From: Psychrobacillus psychrodurans
GTDB taxonomy: Bacteria > Bacillota > Bacilli > Bacillales_A > Planococcaceae
Assembly (NCBI GenBank): GCA_900114885.1
Contig: FOUN01000005.1
Location: forward strand, 1 to 64,000
Length of the DNA: 64,000 bases
Reading direction: 5' to 3'
This document shows positions 44,731-53,982 of the stretch, one piece after another; the stretch's first letter is position 1; every line of letters starts with the position of its first letter. Both the position numbers and the translations under genes were made by a program. The notes under the pieces are model-generated. The model had not been told where the DNA came from. It did not search any database and was given only the letters and a program-made list of their open reading frames with translations.

Positions 44731-44923
44731 CCAAATTACCTCCAAGTTTAACTATATAGATGCTTTAATTATACCCTCACCAAAATAGAATCAAACAATA
44801 TTTTCATTTATTTAAAAAATAGTCTTGACTAGCACACTGAATTTTACGAATATTGTAACAAGGGTAAATAATATGAAAGGATGATAGATTTCTTTTTAGA
44901 CAATAACATAGGGGGTAATGTTG

Positions 44924-46282
44924 ATGGAACAATTGAATGAGTTTTTAGGAACGGTATCATCCTTTTTATGGGGAATTCCACTCTTAGTATTAATAGTAGG
45001 TACTGGTATTTATTTAACGTTGCGTTTAGGAATTTTACAATTACGCTTGTTACCTGCTGCATTGAAGCAAGTTTTCTCCAAAAATCATGATAAGTCTGCA
45101 GAAGGAGATATCTCTCAGTTTCAGGCTCTCACTACAGCATTGGCCGCAACGGTTGGCACTGGTAATATAGTTGGGGTTGCCACTGCGGTAGTTCTAGGTG
45201 GTCCTGGGGCAATATTTTGGATGTGGATTTCTGCATTCTTTGGAATGGCAACAAAGTATGGAGAAGCGGTACTAGCTGTTAAATATCGTGTTAAAGATGC
45301 CAATGGTGAAATGGCCGGCGGACCTATGTACTATTTAGAGCATGGTTTAAAACAAAAATGGTTGGCTGTTTTATTCGCAATTTTTGGGGCAGTGGCAGCA
45401 TTTGGTATCGGAAATGGAACACAATCCAATTCTGTTGCAGGAGTTGTAAATAATACTTTTGGAATTGAAACATGGATAACTGGAATTGTATTAACTTTTT
45501 TTGCTGCTTTAGTTATTCTAGGTGGTATTAAATCCATTGGTAAAGTTACTGCGATTTTTGTTCCTGTAATGGCGGTTTTCTATATTGTTTCTGGATTAAT
45601 TATTATGATTTTGAATGTTACAGCTATTCCTGAAGCATTTGTAACCATTTTCAAGATGGCATTTTCAACTGAAGCTGCAGCAGGTGGAGCAATCGGTGCT
45701 GCTATTAGATATGGTATTGCTCGTGGGGTATTCTCAAATGAGGCTGGTTTAGGTTCTGCTCCTATTGCTGCAGCTGCGGCAAAAACAGACCTTCCTGGTC
45801 GCCAAGGGCTTATCTCGATGACTCAGGTATTTTTTGATACATTTATCATTTGTTCAATTACTGGTATCACAATTGTTATGTCTGGAATATATACAGACAA
45901 AAATTTAGCTGCAAATGAAATTACAACTGGAGCGTTTGGACACTTCTTAGGTGACTTCGGACCAATTGTAGTAGCAATTGGGTTGATATTCTTTGCTTCA
46001 TCTACGATAATTGGTTGGGCTTATTACGGAGAAAAATGTTTCCAATATTTATTCAAAAACCCTTCTCTTCTAATTGTGTATCGTATTGCTTTTGTCTTGA
46101 TGGTATTTGTAGGATCTGTTGTTTCATTAGATTTAATCTGGACTTTCTCAGATATAACTAATGCATTAATGGCTATTCCTAACTTAATAGGACTACTAGG
46201 ACTTTCTGGTGTAATTATTTATGAAACGAAAAAAATTCAAGAGAAATTAAAAGAAGAAAAAGAGGCAGCAAAATCTATTTAG
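44924..46282 (+). CDS. Alanine/glycine:cation symporter (AgcS family)
   Basis: A 452-residue sodium- or proton-coupled amino-acid importer. Family blocks are ATVGTGNIVGVATAV, GGPGAIFWMWISAFFGMATKYGEA and RGVFSNEAGLGSAPIAAAAA. B. subtilis has several paralogues (AlsT, YrbD and others), so I do not name this one; substrate may be alanine, glycine or glutamine. The ATG at 44924 is preferred over one 6 bases upstream, which is too close to GGGGG. A weak CodY-like sequence (12 of 15 matches) lies at 44840-44854. Confidence 0.92.
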   Translation: MEQLNEFLGTVSSFLWGIPLLVLIVGTGIYLTLRLGILQLRLLPAALKQVFSKNHDKSAEGDISQFQALTTALAATVGTGNIVGVATAVVLGGPGAIFWMWISAFFGMATKYGEAVLAVKYRVKDANGEMAGGPMYYLEHGLKQKWLAVLFAIFGAVAAFGIGNGTQSNSVAGVVNNTFGIETWITGIVLTFFAALVILGGIKSIGKVTAIFVPVMAVFYIVSGLIIMILNVTAIPEAFVTIFKMAFSTEAAAGGAIGAAIRYGIARGVFSNEAGLGSAPIAAAAAKTDLPGRQGLISMTQVFFDTFIICSITGITIVMSGIYTDKNLAANEITTGAFGHFLGDFGPIVVAIGLIFFASSTIIGWAYYGEKCFQYLFKNPSLLIVYRIAFVLMVFVGSVVSLDLIWTFSDITNALMAIPNLIGLLGLSGVIIYETKKIQEKLKEEKEAAKSI

Positions 46283-46347
46283 TGTTTGACATTGCAGGCT
46301 TAGCGTGAAATGATTAATTCTAATGTATGAAAGGCAGGTTACTACGA

Positions 46348-46569
46348 ATGAATTTATCACAACCCTCAGCAGAAAATGTCACGTATATGATTGAAACAAT
46401 TAAAGAGAAACTTCGTATGGTCAATGTAGATGCAATGAGATCAGAGGATTTCAATGCAACACAATATGATGATCTTGTTTACTTATACGAAATGGTTAAA
46501 AAAAGAGATACTTTTAGCCCAAGTGAAATGCAAGCAATTGCATCTGAACTAGGAAACTTAAGAAAATAA
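46348..46569 (+). CDS. DUF1128 family protein (YfkI-like)
   Basis: A 73-residue helical protein of the DUF1128 family: [21 protein letters not shown] at the start and [20 protein letters not shown]. The ATG at 46348 follows AAAGGCAGG and matches the family N-terminus. Function unknown. In B. subtilis yfkI is next to yfkH; here a symporter and a YtxH gene intervene. Confidence 0.85.
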   Translation: MNLSQPSAENVTYMIETIKEKLRMVNVDAMRSEDFNATQYDDLVYLYEMVKKRDTFSPSEMQAIASELGNLRK

Positions 46570-46593
46570 GTACAGAATCATGTTCATTAAAAA

Positions 46594-46631
46594 TGGTTAG
46601 TCGTGAATAACATCACGACTAACCACTTTTT
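46594..46631 (+). terminator. Terminator after the DUF1128 gene
   Basis: TGGTTAGTCGTGA pairs with TCACGACTAACCA and is followed by five T residues. It resembles the palindromic repeat family in its TCGTGA..TCACGA core but lacks the TTGCCTGTCC box. Confidence 0.85.
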
Positions 46632-46730
46632 GTATATAAAATATACGTTTTTTGGGACAACCTATATAATATAACAGTTATATCACTATCGTATTACCAG
46701 GAACACTGACTTTATGCACTGGAGAATCTT

Positions 46731-46906
46731 GTACCTGCTTATTTATAATAGCTTATTGGATTCTATTTTTTGTTACTTGCTCTAACCCATTGTTTACTTG
46801 CTTCCATCTATGACTTACTTACTGTCGTGAATGATTTACTTGCTCTAACCCTTTATTTACTTGCGGATCATTACCTTTTACTTGCGGAACGGGTAATTTT
46901 ACCAAA
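46731..46906. repeat. Phased 21-bp array of TTACTTGC
   Basis: TTACTTGC recurs at 46773, 46794, 46836, 46857 and 46878, with TTACTTAC at 46815 and degenerate forms at 46731, 46752 and 46899, always exactly 21 bp apart. The 13 bases between differ. This fills most of the 46632-46950 spacer; no gene is supported there. An inverted two-unit copy (GCAAGTAA, 21 bp apart) is at 53752-53780. Confidence 0.85.
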
Positions 46907-46950
46907 CACTCAAGAATTCACAGCCTTAATTTATAGAATTGAATACTAAT

Positions 46951-46993
46951 AAAAGGCTATCTATTGTCGTCATTACTGACAATAGATAGCCTT
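46951..46993 (-). terminator. Terminator after psuG
   Basis: On the minus strand AAGGCTATCTATTGTC pairs with GACAATAGATAGCCTT and runs into TTATT. Confidence 0.9.
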
Positions 46994-46998
46994 CTTTC

Positions 46999-47910
46999 TT
47001 ATAGATTATTTAATTCAACTGCAATTTTAGATCCAACACGAGCATTATTATAAACAAGTTCGATATTGGATTCTAAAGATTTACCTTCTGTTAGTTCTTT
47101 TACTTTTCCTAACAAGAATGGAGTTACGTCTTTCCCTTTTATACCATTTTCTTCAGCTTCCTGTAGAGCAGTTTGGATAATCGTATTAATATAAGACTCT
47201 TCCAATGAATGTTCTGTAGGAATAGGATTAGCAATTACTGCTCCACCATTTAACCCAAGATCCCATTTAGCTTTCAACATTTCTGCTACTTCTTTTTCAT
47301 TGTTTAAACGGAAGTTTGCATCAAATTCACTTGTCGTTGTATAAAATGCTGGGAAAGAATCTGTTTGGAAACCTACAACAGGAACACCTTTAGTTTCTAA
47401 GTATTCTAAAGTTAAACCAATATCTAAAATAGATTTTGCACCTGCACAAACTACTGCAACATTAGTATTTGATAGTTCTTCTAAATCTGCTGAGATGTCC
47501 ATAGTCGTTTCTGCGCCTCTATGTACACCGCCAATTCCACCGGTAACAAATAACTTAATACCAGCCATTTCTGCACAAATCATAGTTGTTGCTACTGTAG
47601 TTGCACCAATTTCTTTTGAAGATACAACGTAAGCAAGATCTCTTCTAGAAGTTTTTCTTGCATCTTTACTTGTTCCTAGCGTTTCTAATTCTGCATCGGA
47701 TAAACCAATTTTAATCTTTCCGTCCATAATAGCGATAGTCGCTGGAACTGCACCATTATCACGCACAATTTGTTCTACTTTTCTAGCAGTTTCAACATTT
47801 TGCGGGTATGGCATACCATGAGAGATAATTGTAGATTCTAGCGCAACAATTGCCTTTCCTTCTTGCATTCCTTTTGCTACTTCTTCTGAATAAGTGATAT
47901 ATTGTTTCAT
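46999..47910 (-). CDS. psuG: Pseudouridine-5'-phosphate glycosidase
   Basis: A 303-residue metal-dependent enzyme that splits pseudouridine 5'-phosphate into uracil and ribose 5-phosphate. Family motifs are [16 protein letters not shown] at the N-terminus, [14 protein letters not shown] and [15 protein letters not shown] (with the Schiff-base lysine), and [11 protein letters not shown]. The start codon overlaps the psuK stop by 4 bp, so the pair is co-translated. Together they allow use of pseudouridine from RNA turnover. Ends at a strong terminator. Confidence 0.95.
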   Translation of the reverse strand: MKQYITYSEEVAKGMQEGKAIVALESTIISHGMPYPQNVETARKVEQIVRDNGAVPATIAIMDGKIKIGLSDAELETLGTSKDARKTSRRDLAYVVSSKEIGATTVATTMICAEMAGIKLFVTGGIGGVHRGAETTMDISADLEELSNTNVAVVCAGAKSILDIGLTLEYLETKGVPVVGFQTDSFPAFYTTTSEFDANFRLNNEKEVAEMLKAKWDLGLNGGAVIANPIPTEHSLEESYINTIIQTALQEAEENGIKGKDVTPFLLGKVKELTEGKSLESNIELVYNNARVGSKIAVELNNL

Positions 47911-49007
47911 TTTTTATTTTCCTCCATCTCATTAGTTAAATTATTTCGAGAAAGCTCAGTTCTTACCGTATCGCTGGAGCGAATAGTTTTACTTGCGTTT
48001 ATCATGCCTGTTTTTATGGACGTTACAATATCCTCACCATTCAACCAAGCATATAAAGTAGCGGAAACAAATGCGTCCCCTGCACCAGTGACATCAATTA
48101 CATCCTCTACCTTAATTGCTGGAAAATAGGAAGTTTCCATGTCACTACCTGCGTACATTATGCCCTCACTACCCCAGGTTATAACTACATGGGAAATCCC
48201 CTTCTGGACAAATAATCTTGTTGCTTCTTCCCATGATCCTTTATCCACAATATTTATACCTAAATACATTTCTGCTTCATCTTTGTTTGCGATTAACCAT
48301 CCAATGCCCTCTAATGAATTAGGCATTCTATCCATTTTAGGTGAGGATACAGGTATTAAAGCAAGTGGTATATTATGTCCGATAGAAACAGTTCGGATAT
48401 ATTCAATCACTTCTTTCGAGCAGTTCATGTCTATAATGATGAGCTGAGAATTCGTTAAATGTGTTTCATGTTTTTTCAAATAATCTACAGTCAACTGTTC
48501 ATAGATATCCATATTTGCTAGAGCAAGAAGCATTTCTCCACTTGAATCTAGCACTGCCGAATATGTTCCAGTTGTGTAATTTGGTAACTTTTCAATGGAA
48601 AATAAATTCATCCAATTATTAGAGGCTTTTTCAATAGCTTCATATTCCATATCTGTTCCAACAACTGATAATAAACGTACAGTTTGTCCTAATCTACCTA
48701 AATTTTCCGCAATGTTCCTTGCAACTCCTCCAACACTTTGTATGCTAGATGTAGGGTTAGAAGTACCCATTTGGAGCTTATTGATTACCGTATACTTTCT
48801 ATCTACATTGGCTCCACCTATGCAAATAATTTCTTTGTTCTCAGGTAAAATATAAGCTCTTCCTGTGATGTTCCCATTTTTTATCAATTGGGAAATAATA
48901 TTGGCAACTGCCGGTCTAGACATTTTGAGTTCGTTTGCTATTTCCATTTGAGATGCATATGGATTTTCTCGCAGGTACTTTAAAATACTCACTTCTTTTG
49001 TATTCAT
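47907..49007 (-). CDS. psuK: Pseudouridine kinase with N-terminal HTH domain
   Basis: A 366-residue PfkB-family kinase that phosphorylates pseudouridine for PsuG. Residues 1-60 are a winged helix ([20 protein letters not shown], then [17 protein letters not shown]), so the protein may also bind DNA. The sugar-kinase domain shows [11 protein letters not shown] near 65 and the anion-hole motif [11 protein letters not shown]. This fused architecture is seen in other Firmicutes (YeiC-like). Paired direct repeats in its promoter are candidate operator sites. Overlaps psuG. Confidence 0.93.
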   Translation of the reverse strand: MNTKEVSILKYLRENPYASQMEIANELKMSRPAVANIISQLIKNGNITGRAYILPENKEIICIGGANVDRKYTVINKLQMGTSNPTSSIQSVGGVARNIAENLGRLGQTVRLLSVVGTDMEYEAIEKASNNWMNLFSIEKLPNYTTGTYSAVLDSSGEMLLALANMDIYEQLTVDYLKKHETHLTNSQLIIIDMNCSKEVIEYIRTVSIGHNIPLALIPVSSPKMDRMPNSLEGIGWLIANKDEAEMYLGINIVDKGSWEEATRLFVQKGISHVVITWGSEGIMYAGSDMETSYFPAIKVEDVIDVTGAGDAFVSATLYAWLNGEDIVTSIKTGMINASKTIRSSDTVRTELSRNNLTNEMEENKK

Positions 49008-49031
49008 TTGCTTACACCTCTCTTCTCATTG

Positions 49032-49072
49032 AACATTTGTTTTAATTATAAACTTTTGTTTTATAAAGTCAA
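49032..49072 (-). promoter_or_regulatory. psuK-psuG promoter with direct repeats
   Basis: Minus-strand TTGACT (49072-49067), 16 bp, TATAAT (49050-49045). Direct repeats AACATTTGTTTT (49032-49043) and AACTTTTGTTTT (49051-49062), 19 bp apart with one mismatch, flank the -10: a plausible autoregulatory operator for the HTH domain of PsuK. Confidence 0.6.
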
Positions 49073-49078
49073 ATAAAA

Positions 49079-49105
49079 ACTGACAACCATCTTTCGGTTG
49101 CCAGT
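49079..49105 (-). terminator. Terminator after motB
   Basis: On the minus strand ACTGGCAACC pairs with GGTTGTCAGT (one mismatch) and ends in TTTTTATTTG, just before the psuK promoter. Confidence 0.8.
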
Positions 49106-49113
49106 CTTTATTA

Positions 49114-49887
49114 TTATTCAGGTTGGTCGTTTAAAGTACCATCCTCTAGAACGCGTGGTTGAATCAATACTTCAACTCTTCTATTTTTTGCCCGATCTGC
49201 TGGAGTATCATTGGAAGCTACAGGTCTAAATTCACCGTAACCTTTCGCACTAAAATATAGCGGATCTATCGTATTATTTCCTGCTAATATTTTCAGGAAA
49301 TTAACTGATCGCATTACACTTAGCTCCCAGTTGGAAGAATATTCACTACTAGAGATAGGAATATTATCTGTATGGCCAGTGATAACGACATTTCTAGGAG
49401 GATCAAATACAAGCAAATCGGAGATATCTTCAGCAATTGAACGATACTCACCTTTTACTTCTGCTTCGCCAGTATCAAATAATATACTATCTCTTATCGT
49501 AACAAGTAAGCCTTCATCGGTTAGTTTAGTAACAAACTGTTTTTCTAGCGCATTTACTGCTATATATTCATCCACACTATCTTGAATTTCGGAGAGTGCT
49601 TGCTGGTCTTCCATATATGCAGTGCTCTCTCCATCTTCTCCCTGACCTGAATCATCAGGAGCATCTGGCACTTCCAAAGGAGATGGCTGTTCAAAAATAC
49701 CGGTTCCACCATTAAGGACTTCGTTGAACGCTTGAGACATTTGTTCCAATTTTTGTTGGTCTACAGAACTAGTAGCAAATAATACGATAAATAAGGCTAG
49801 TAATAATGTTAAAACATCGGAGTACGGAAGTAGCCAGGCTTCACTTACTTCTTCCTCATGCTTATGTTTTTTATGCTTCTTTGCCAA
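49114..49887 (-). CDS. motB: Flagellar motor stator protein MotB
   Basis: A 257-residue stator subunit. A basic N-terminus (AKKHKKHKHEEE) leads into SEAWLLPYSDVLTLLLALFIVLFATS, with the essential proton- or sodium-binding aspartate in PYSD. A low-complexity linker follows, then a peptidoglycan-binding OmpA domain (VVITGHTDNIPI, SAKGYGEFRP, RAKNRRVEV). The TTG at 49887 gives the family N-terminus; an ATG at 49908 would add seven unusual residues and is an alternative. Overlaps motA. Ion specificity cannot be stated. Confidence 0.93.
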   Translation of the reverse strand: MAKKHKKHKHEEEVSEAWLLPYSDVLTLLLALFIVLFATSSVDQQKLEQMSQAFNEVLNGGTGIFEQPSPLEVPDAPDDSGQGEDGESTAYMEDQQALSEIQDSVDEYIAVNALEKQFVTKLTDEGLLVTIRDSILFDTGEAEVKGEYRSIAEDISDLLVFDPPRNVVITGHTDNIPISSSEYSSNWELSVMRSVNFLKILAGNNTIDPLYFSAKGYGEFRPVASNDTPADRAKNRRVEVLIQPRVLEDGTLNDQPE

Positions 49888-50674
49888 GGCCAGCGTCCCC
49901 GCTTTCATTCAATACTTTTTTACGCTCTGACATAGATAGATAGGAAGCTAATTTTTGTTCAATAACTCGTGGAGAATCTCCTTCTAATACTGAAAGGATA
50001 CCTTCTAGCATCATTGTCTTTTGTCTAATTTCTTGTTTAGATTTACGTTTTAATTTATTCGCAAATGGATGCCATAAAACATACCCAGTGAATATACCTA
50101 ATAGAGTCGCTACAAAGGCTGCAGAAATTGCATGTGCTAATTTATCAATATCACTCATATCACTTAAGGCAGCTATTAAACCTACTACCGCTCCAAGTAC
50201 ACCAAGTGTGGGAGCATATGTCCCCGCTTGAGTAAAAATTTGAGCACCACCTGAATGTCTTTCCTCTAGTGCGTCAATTTCTTCTGTAAGTACATCTCTA
50301 ATATAATCTGCATTTTGTCCATCAATTGCTAACGTAAGACCGTTTTTTAAAAATGGATCTTCTACATCTGTTGACTTACTTTCAAGTGCCAATAATCCTT
50401 CTCTTCTTGCTAAATCTGCCCAGCTTGAGAACATTTTAATTACTTCCACATCTGGTACTAGTTTTGTTTCTTTAAAAATAACTCCAAATATCTTAGGTAC
50501 TCTTTTTAATTCTGCCATTGGAAATCCAATAACTATTGTAGCAATCGTACCGAAAATGATGATTAAGATTGCTGCAGGATTTAATAATGCACCCAATGTA
50601 ACACCTTTTAAAACCATCCCAACTAATAATGAAACAAACCCTATTATTAAACCGAATACTGTAGACTTATCCAT
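49871..50674 (-). CDS. motA: Flagellar motor stator protein MotA
   Basis: A 267-residue four-helix membrane protein: GLIIGFVSLLVGMVLKG and ALLNPAAILIIIFGT (helices 1-2), and GTYAPTLGVLGAVVGLIAAL (helix 3 with the conserved proline). The cytoplasmic loop between helices 2 and 3 holds charged residues that contact FliG. With MotB it forms the ion-driven stator. A sigma-D promoter match lies upstream, as expected for a class III motility gene. GGGGGAAG precedes the ATG. Confidence 0.95.
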   Translation of the reverse strand: MDKSTVFGLIIGFVSLLVGMVLKGVTLGALLNPAAILIIIFGTIATIVIGFPMAELKRVPKIFGVIFKETKLVPDVEVIKMFSSWADLARREGLLALESKSTDVEDPFLKNGLTLAIDGQNADYIRDVLTEEIDALEERHSGGAQIFTQAGTYAPTLGVLGAVVGLIAALSDMSDIDKLAHAISAAFVATLLGIFTGYVLWHPFANKLKRKSKQEIRQKTMMLEGILSVLEGDSPRVIEQKLASYLSMSERKKVLNESGDAGLGKEA

Positions 50675-50706
50675 TCAACTTCCCCCACATTCTATTTCTT
50701 TCCTTT

Positions 50707-50732
50707 ATTTCGGCTATATTCATATTTTTTTA
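50707..50732 (-). promoter_or_regulatory. Sigma-D promoter of motAB
   Basis: Minus-strand TAAA (50732-50729), 14-bp spacer, GCCGAAAT (50714-50707). This matches sigma-D (TAAA-N14/16-GCCGATAT) at all but one base, 33 bp before the motA start. Confidence 0.8.
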
Positions 50733-50865
50733 ATATTAATCTACCGATTGACTATATTAAATTTTCGAATTATGAACAAAATTTAACTTATCGACTAATT
50801 TGAATATTGATAATACAAGCGCAAAACTGATACTATGGAGATAATAATAGAAAGGAAGTATCCAT

Positions 50866-52098
50866 ATGACATCTTTTAATACAAAATTAGAAAACTATGC
50901 TTCTCTTGTTGTAGAAGTAGGAGTGAATATTCAACCAGGACAGAATTTATTTATTGCAGCTTCCACTGATAGCGTTGAATTAGTTCGATTGATTACTAAA
51001 AAAGCGTATGTAGCTGGAGCTAAACAAGTATTCGTAGATTTAACAGATGATGAAATCACACGATTACGCTATGAACTTGCACCTGGGGACTCATTTGATT
51101 TCTTCCCTTCTTGGAAAGCACAAGAAAAAGAATTGTTAGCAGAAGGCGGAGCTGCATTTATAAGCGTTGTTAGTCAAAGCCCTGACCTTTTAAAAGGAGT
51201 GGATTCCTCTAGAATTTCAGCGTTCCAAAAGGCTGCGGGTCAAGCATTAAGCAAATATCGTCAATATGTACAATCGGACAAAATCAGTTGGTCAGTAATA
51301 GCATCTCCATCTACAGAATGGGCTAAGAAGGTATTCCCTAAATTACCTGAGGAAGAACAAGTACCTGCCCTTTGGGAAGCAATTTTCCAAGCAGTGCGTG
51401 CAGATGTCGCAAATCCTACAGAAGCATGGATTGAACATGATAATCTTCTACATACAAAGGTAGATTATCTAAACGAGAAAAATTATAAAAAACTTCATTA
51501 TACAGCTCCTGGGACAGACTTAACGATTGAATTACCAAAGGGACATCTATGGTGTGGGGCTGGTAGCACAAACGAAAAAGGATTTTCTTTTATGGCTAAC
51601 ATGCCAACGGAGGAAGTATTCTCTGTTCCATTAAAAACAGGTGTTAACGGTTATGTAGCAAGCACTAAACCATTGAGCTACGGCGGGAATATTATTGATA
51701 ACTTCACTATTACATTTGAACAAGGTCGCATTGTAAAAGTGGAAGCTGAACAAGGTCAAGAGGTGCTTGAGAACTTAGTTGCAACGGACGAAGGGTCACA
51801 CTATTTAGGTGAAGTAGCACTAGTACCACATGACTCACCAATCTCTAACTCGAATCTATTATTTTATAACACATTATTTGACGAAAACGCTTCTAATCAT
51901 TTAGCAATCGGTAGTGCATATGCTTTCTGTATAGAAGGCGGCAAGAAAATGAGTCGCGAAGAATTAGCAGAAAATGGCTTAAACGAAAGTATTACACATG
52001 TAGATTTCATGATTGGTTCAGAAAAAATGGATATCGACGGTATTAAAGAAGATGGAACTTCAGAGCCAATATTCCGAAATGGAAACTGGGCATTTTAA
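50866..52098 (+). CDS. ampS: Aminopeptidase, M29 family (AmpS)
   Basis: A 410-residue M29 metallo-aminopeptidase releasing N-terminal residues from peptides in the cytoplasm. Conserved parts are GVNIQPGQNLFI, NMPTEEVFSVPLKTGVNG, ATDEGSHYLGEVALVPHDSPIS, LFDENASNHLAIG and the C-terminal HVDFMIGS, which hold the two-metal ligands (Glu, Glu, His, His, Asp). AGGAAG precedes the ATG. A paralogue of identical length and motif order is at 62345-63577. It would process peptides brought in by Opp. Confidence 0.94.
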   Translation: MTSFNTKLENYASLVVEVGVNIQPGQNLFIAASTDSVELVRLITKKAYVAGAKQVFVDLTDDEITRLRYELAPGDSFDFFPSWKAQEKELLAEGGAAFISVVSQSPDLLKGVDSSRISAFQKAAGQALSKYRQYVQSDKISWSVIASPSTEWAKKVFPKLPEEEQVPALWEAIFQAVRADVANPTEAWIEHDNLLHTKVDYLNEKNYKKLHYTAPGTDLTIELPKGHLWCGAGSTNEKGFSFMANMPTEEVFSVPLKTGVNGYVASTKPLSYGGNIIDNFTITFEQGRIVKVEAEQGQEVLENLVATDEGSHYLGEVALVPHDSPISNSNLLFYNTLFDENASNHLAIGSAYAFCIEGGKKMSREELAENGLNESITHVDFMIGSEKMDIDGIKEDGTSEPIFRNGNWAF

Positions 52099-52189
52099 TA
52101 TTGTTAACTTAAATTCTATATATTTCTAGTTACAATTCTTTCATTTTTACGTTATAATAAGTACAAGAAAACAAGTGAGGTGTTATAAA

Positions 52190-52324
52190 ATGGCTTTATA
52201 CACAGTTACAGTGCTTGGTTTTACTGCAATTATGGGAATCGTAGGCTATGTAATTTTGCATTACTTTGGAAAAGGTATGAATTCTAAAGATGCATCTACA
52301 ATAGATCCAAAACCTTTTCAATAA
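52190..52324 (+). CDS. Small single-helix membrane protein
   Basis: A 44-residue frame with an N-terminal hydrophobic helix (residues 2-25, TVLGFTAIMGIVGYVILHYF) and a short polar tail (SKDASTIDPKPF). GTGAGGTG lies about 10 bases before the ATG, and a perfect terminator follows directly, which together support a real gene. I do not recognise a family. It is too short for usual gene-length cut-offs. Confidence 0.7.
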   Translation: MALYTVTVLGFTAIMGIVGYVILHYFGKGMNSKDASTIDPKPFQ

Positions 52325-52330
52325 CTCATA

Positions 52331-52366
52331 AAACAACCGTCGAGTATGCTGACGGTTGTTTTTTTT
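52331..52366 (+). terminator. Terminator after the small membrane protein gene
   Basis: AAACAACCGTC pairs with GACGGTTGTTT and is followed by more T residues; it begins 6 bases after the stop. Confidence 0.92.
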
Positions 52367-52580
52367 ATTTGATATCTCTTCTCTTTTTCTTTTCAAATTA
52401 ACTTCATTTCTATTACATTTGGATGACAAACTATTACTATTCGTTCAATTTATCGCGCTATACTATTTCAAATGACCTAAGATACTCTGAAATATATGTA
52501 AACTTCCATTATGTTACAAATGGCAACCTACTATTTATCTATTATAATTACTAAGTATGATTGGAATAGGAGGAAGACAA

Positions 52581-53588
52581 ATGTTTTCAAACTCACATAT
52601 TGGAATAGATTTAGGTACAGCAAATACATTAGTTTATACAAAAGGCAAAGGCTTATTAATAGATGAACCTACAGTAGTAGCAGTTAATACTAAAACGCGT
52701 GAAATCGTAGCTTTCGGTGAAGAAGCAAAAAAAATGATTGGCAAAACACCTACTTCAATCGAGGTAATACGTCCATTACAGGATGGAGTAATTGCCGATT
52801 TTGACATTACAACACAACTACTAAAACTTATAATGCAAAAAGCAGGGAAAAAACTTGGTACTTCTTTAAGAAAACCGACTGTAATTGTATGTACACCATC
52901 TGGTGCAACTTCTGTAGAAAGAAGAGCTATACAAGATGCTGTAAGACAAAGTGGAGCAAAAGATGTTCAATTAATGGAAGAACCCGTAGCTGCAGCAATC
53001 GGTGCTGGTCTTCCAGTAGATGAGCCTGTCGCAAGTATGATTGTAGACATTGGCGGTGGCACGACAGAAGTTGGCATTATTTCTTTTGGTGGAGTAGTAG
53101 CGTCCCATACAGTAAAGGCAGCTGGAGATCGTATGGATGAAGCAATTATTCACTTTGTTCGAAAAGAGTACAATGTTATTATTGGTGAAGCCACTGCTGA
53201 GAATATCAAAATGACTATAGGACATGCATTGGTTCCTCATGCAGTAGAACAAATGCAAGCTACCGGTAGAGATGTAGTTAGTGGATTACCTAAGACTATT
53301 CATTTATCTTCTACTCAGATACAGGGTGTTCTATCTGAATCATTGGAAACTATTTTAGAAGCAATACGCGCAACACTAGAAACCTGCCCTCCTGAGCTTG
53401 CAGGAGATATAGTTGACCATGGAGTAATATTAACTGGTGGTGGAGCATTACTAAAGGATATTTCCGAGTGGTTAACCCAGGTCATTGAAGTACCAGTTCA
53501 TCTAGCACCTGAGCCATTACAGTCCGTGGTTATAGGGACAGGAAAATCCTTCTTTGTATCAGACCGAAAACAAAAACTAGCAAAATAA
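52581..53588 (+). CDS. mreBH: Actin-like rod-shape protein MreBH
   Basis: A 335-residue actin homologue, the same length as B. subtilis MreBH. Phosphate-1 motif is [13 protein letters not shown]; the nucleotide region [19 protein letters not shown] and the adenosine motif ILTGGGALL follow. It forms membrane-bound filaments guiding lateral cell-wall synthesis and, in B. subtilis, the LytE hydrolase. Isolated position, away from mreCD, fits MreBH rather than MreB, but Mbl is possible. The ATG at 52581 follows AGGAGGAAG. Confidence 0.88.
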   Translation: MFSNSHIGIDLGTANTLVYTKGKGLLIDEPTVVAVNTKTREIVAFGEEAKKMIGKTPTSIEVIRPLQDGVIADFDITTQLLKLIMQKAGKKLGTSLRKPTVIVCTPSGATSVERRAIQDAVRQSGAKDVQLMEEPVAAAIGAGLPVDEPVASMIVDIGGGTTEVGIISFGGVVASHTVKAAGDRMDEAIIHFVRKEYNVIIGEATAENIKMTIGHALVPHAVEQMQATGRDVVSGLPKTIHLSSTQIQGVLSESLETILEAIRATLETCPPELAGDIVDHGVILTGGGALLKDISEWLTQVIEVPVHLAPEPLQSVVIGTGKSFFVSDRKQKLAK

Positions 53589-53650
53589 AGTGGAACTTTA
53601 TTCATTGAAATTTGGTTTATTTCTCTTTCGAATAAAGTTATCTCTACTAT

Positions 53651-53697
53651 AAAAGCAAGAGAGTTGTCCACTATGGCGAACAACTCCCTTGCTTTTT
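53651..53697 (+). terminator. Terminator after mreBH
   Basis: AAAAGCAAGAGAGTTGT pairs with ACAACTCCCTTGCTTTT (one mismatch), then T residues. Confidence 0.88.
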
Positions 53698-53751
53698 ACA
53701 TACTTATAGATTATGTTGCATTCTAATTATTATAAACTCCATAAAAGTTCC

Positions 53752-53780
53752 GCAAGTAACTTCTTTTGCCGAGCAAGTAA
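53752..53780. repeat. Inverted two-unit copy of the 21-bp phased motif
   Basis: GCAAGTAA at 53752-53759 and again at 53773-53780, 21 bp apart, is the reverse complement of TTACTTGC in the 46.8-kb array with identical phase. The remaining 53700-53982 spacer holds no supported gene. Confidence 0.65.
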
Positions 53781-53982
53781 ATGTTTAGGAAGGTGTAATA
53801 GCTCTTTATATTTAGAATGCAAGCTGTTCTATGCTCCCTATGCCTCTCCAAAGTAGTCACTATGAGCTCTTGTCGAAAGTCCTTCTCAGCAAAAGTCTAA
53901 TTTTAGTCAGGTTCAAGTATTAAGTAAAGCAATTATCTTTCATTTCCTATAAAATATAATTACAACCTAAAGGAGGAATACT

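Noticed and set aside
44840-44854. CodY box upstream of the AgcS symporter
   Set aside because: Only 12 of 15 matches, with deviations at the conserved centre; too weak to list as a site.
46731-46906. CRISPR array
   Set aside because: The repeated part is only 8 bases with 13-base gaps, far below CRISPR repeat and spacer lengths, and no cas gene is near.
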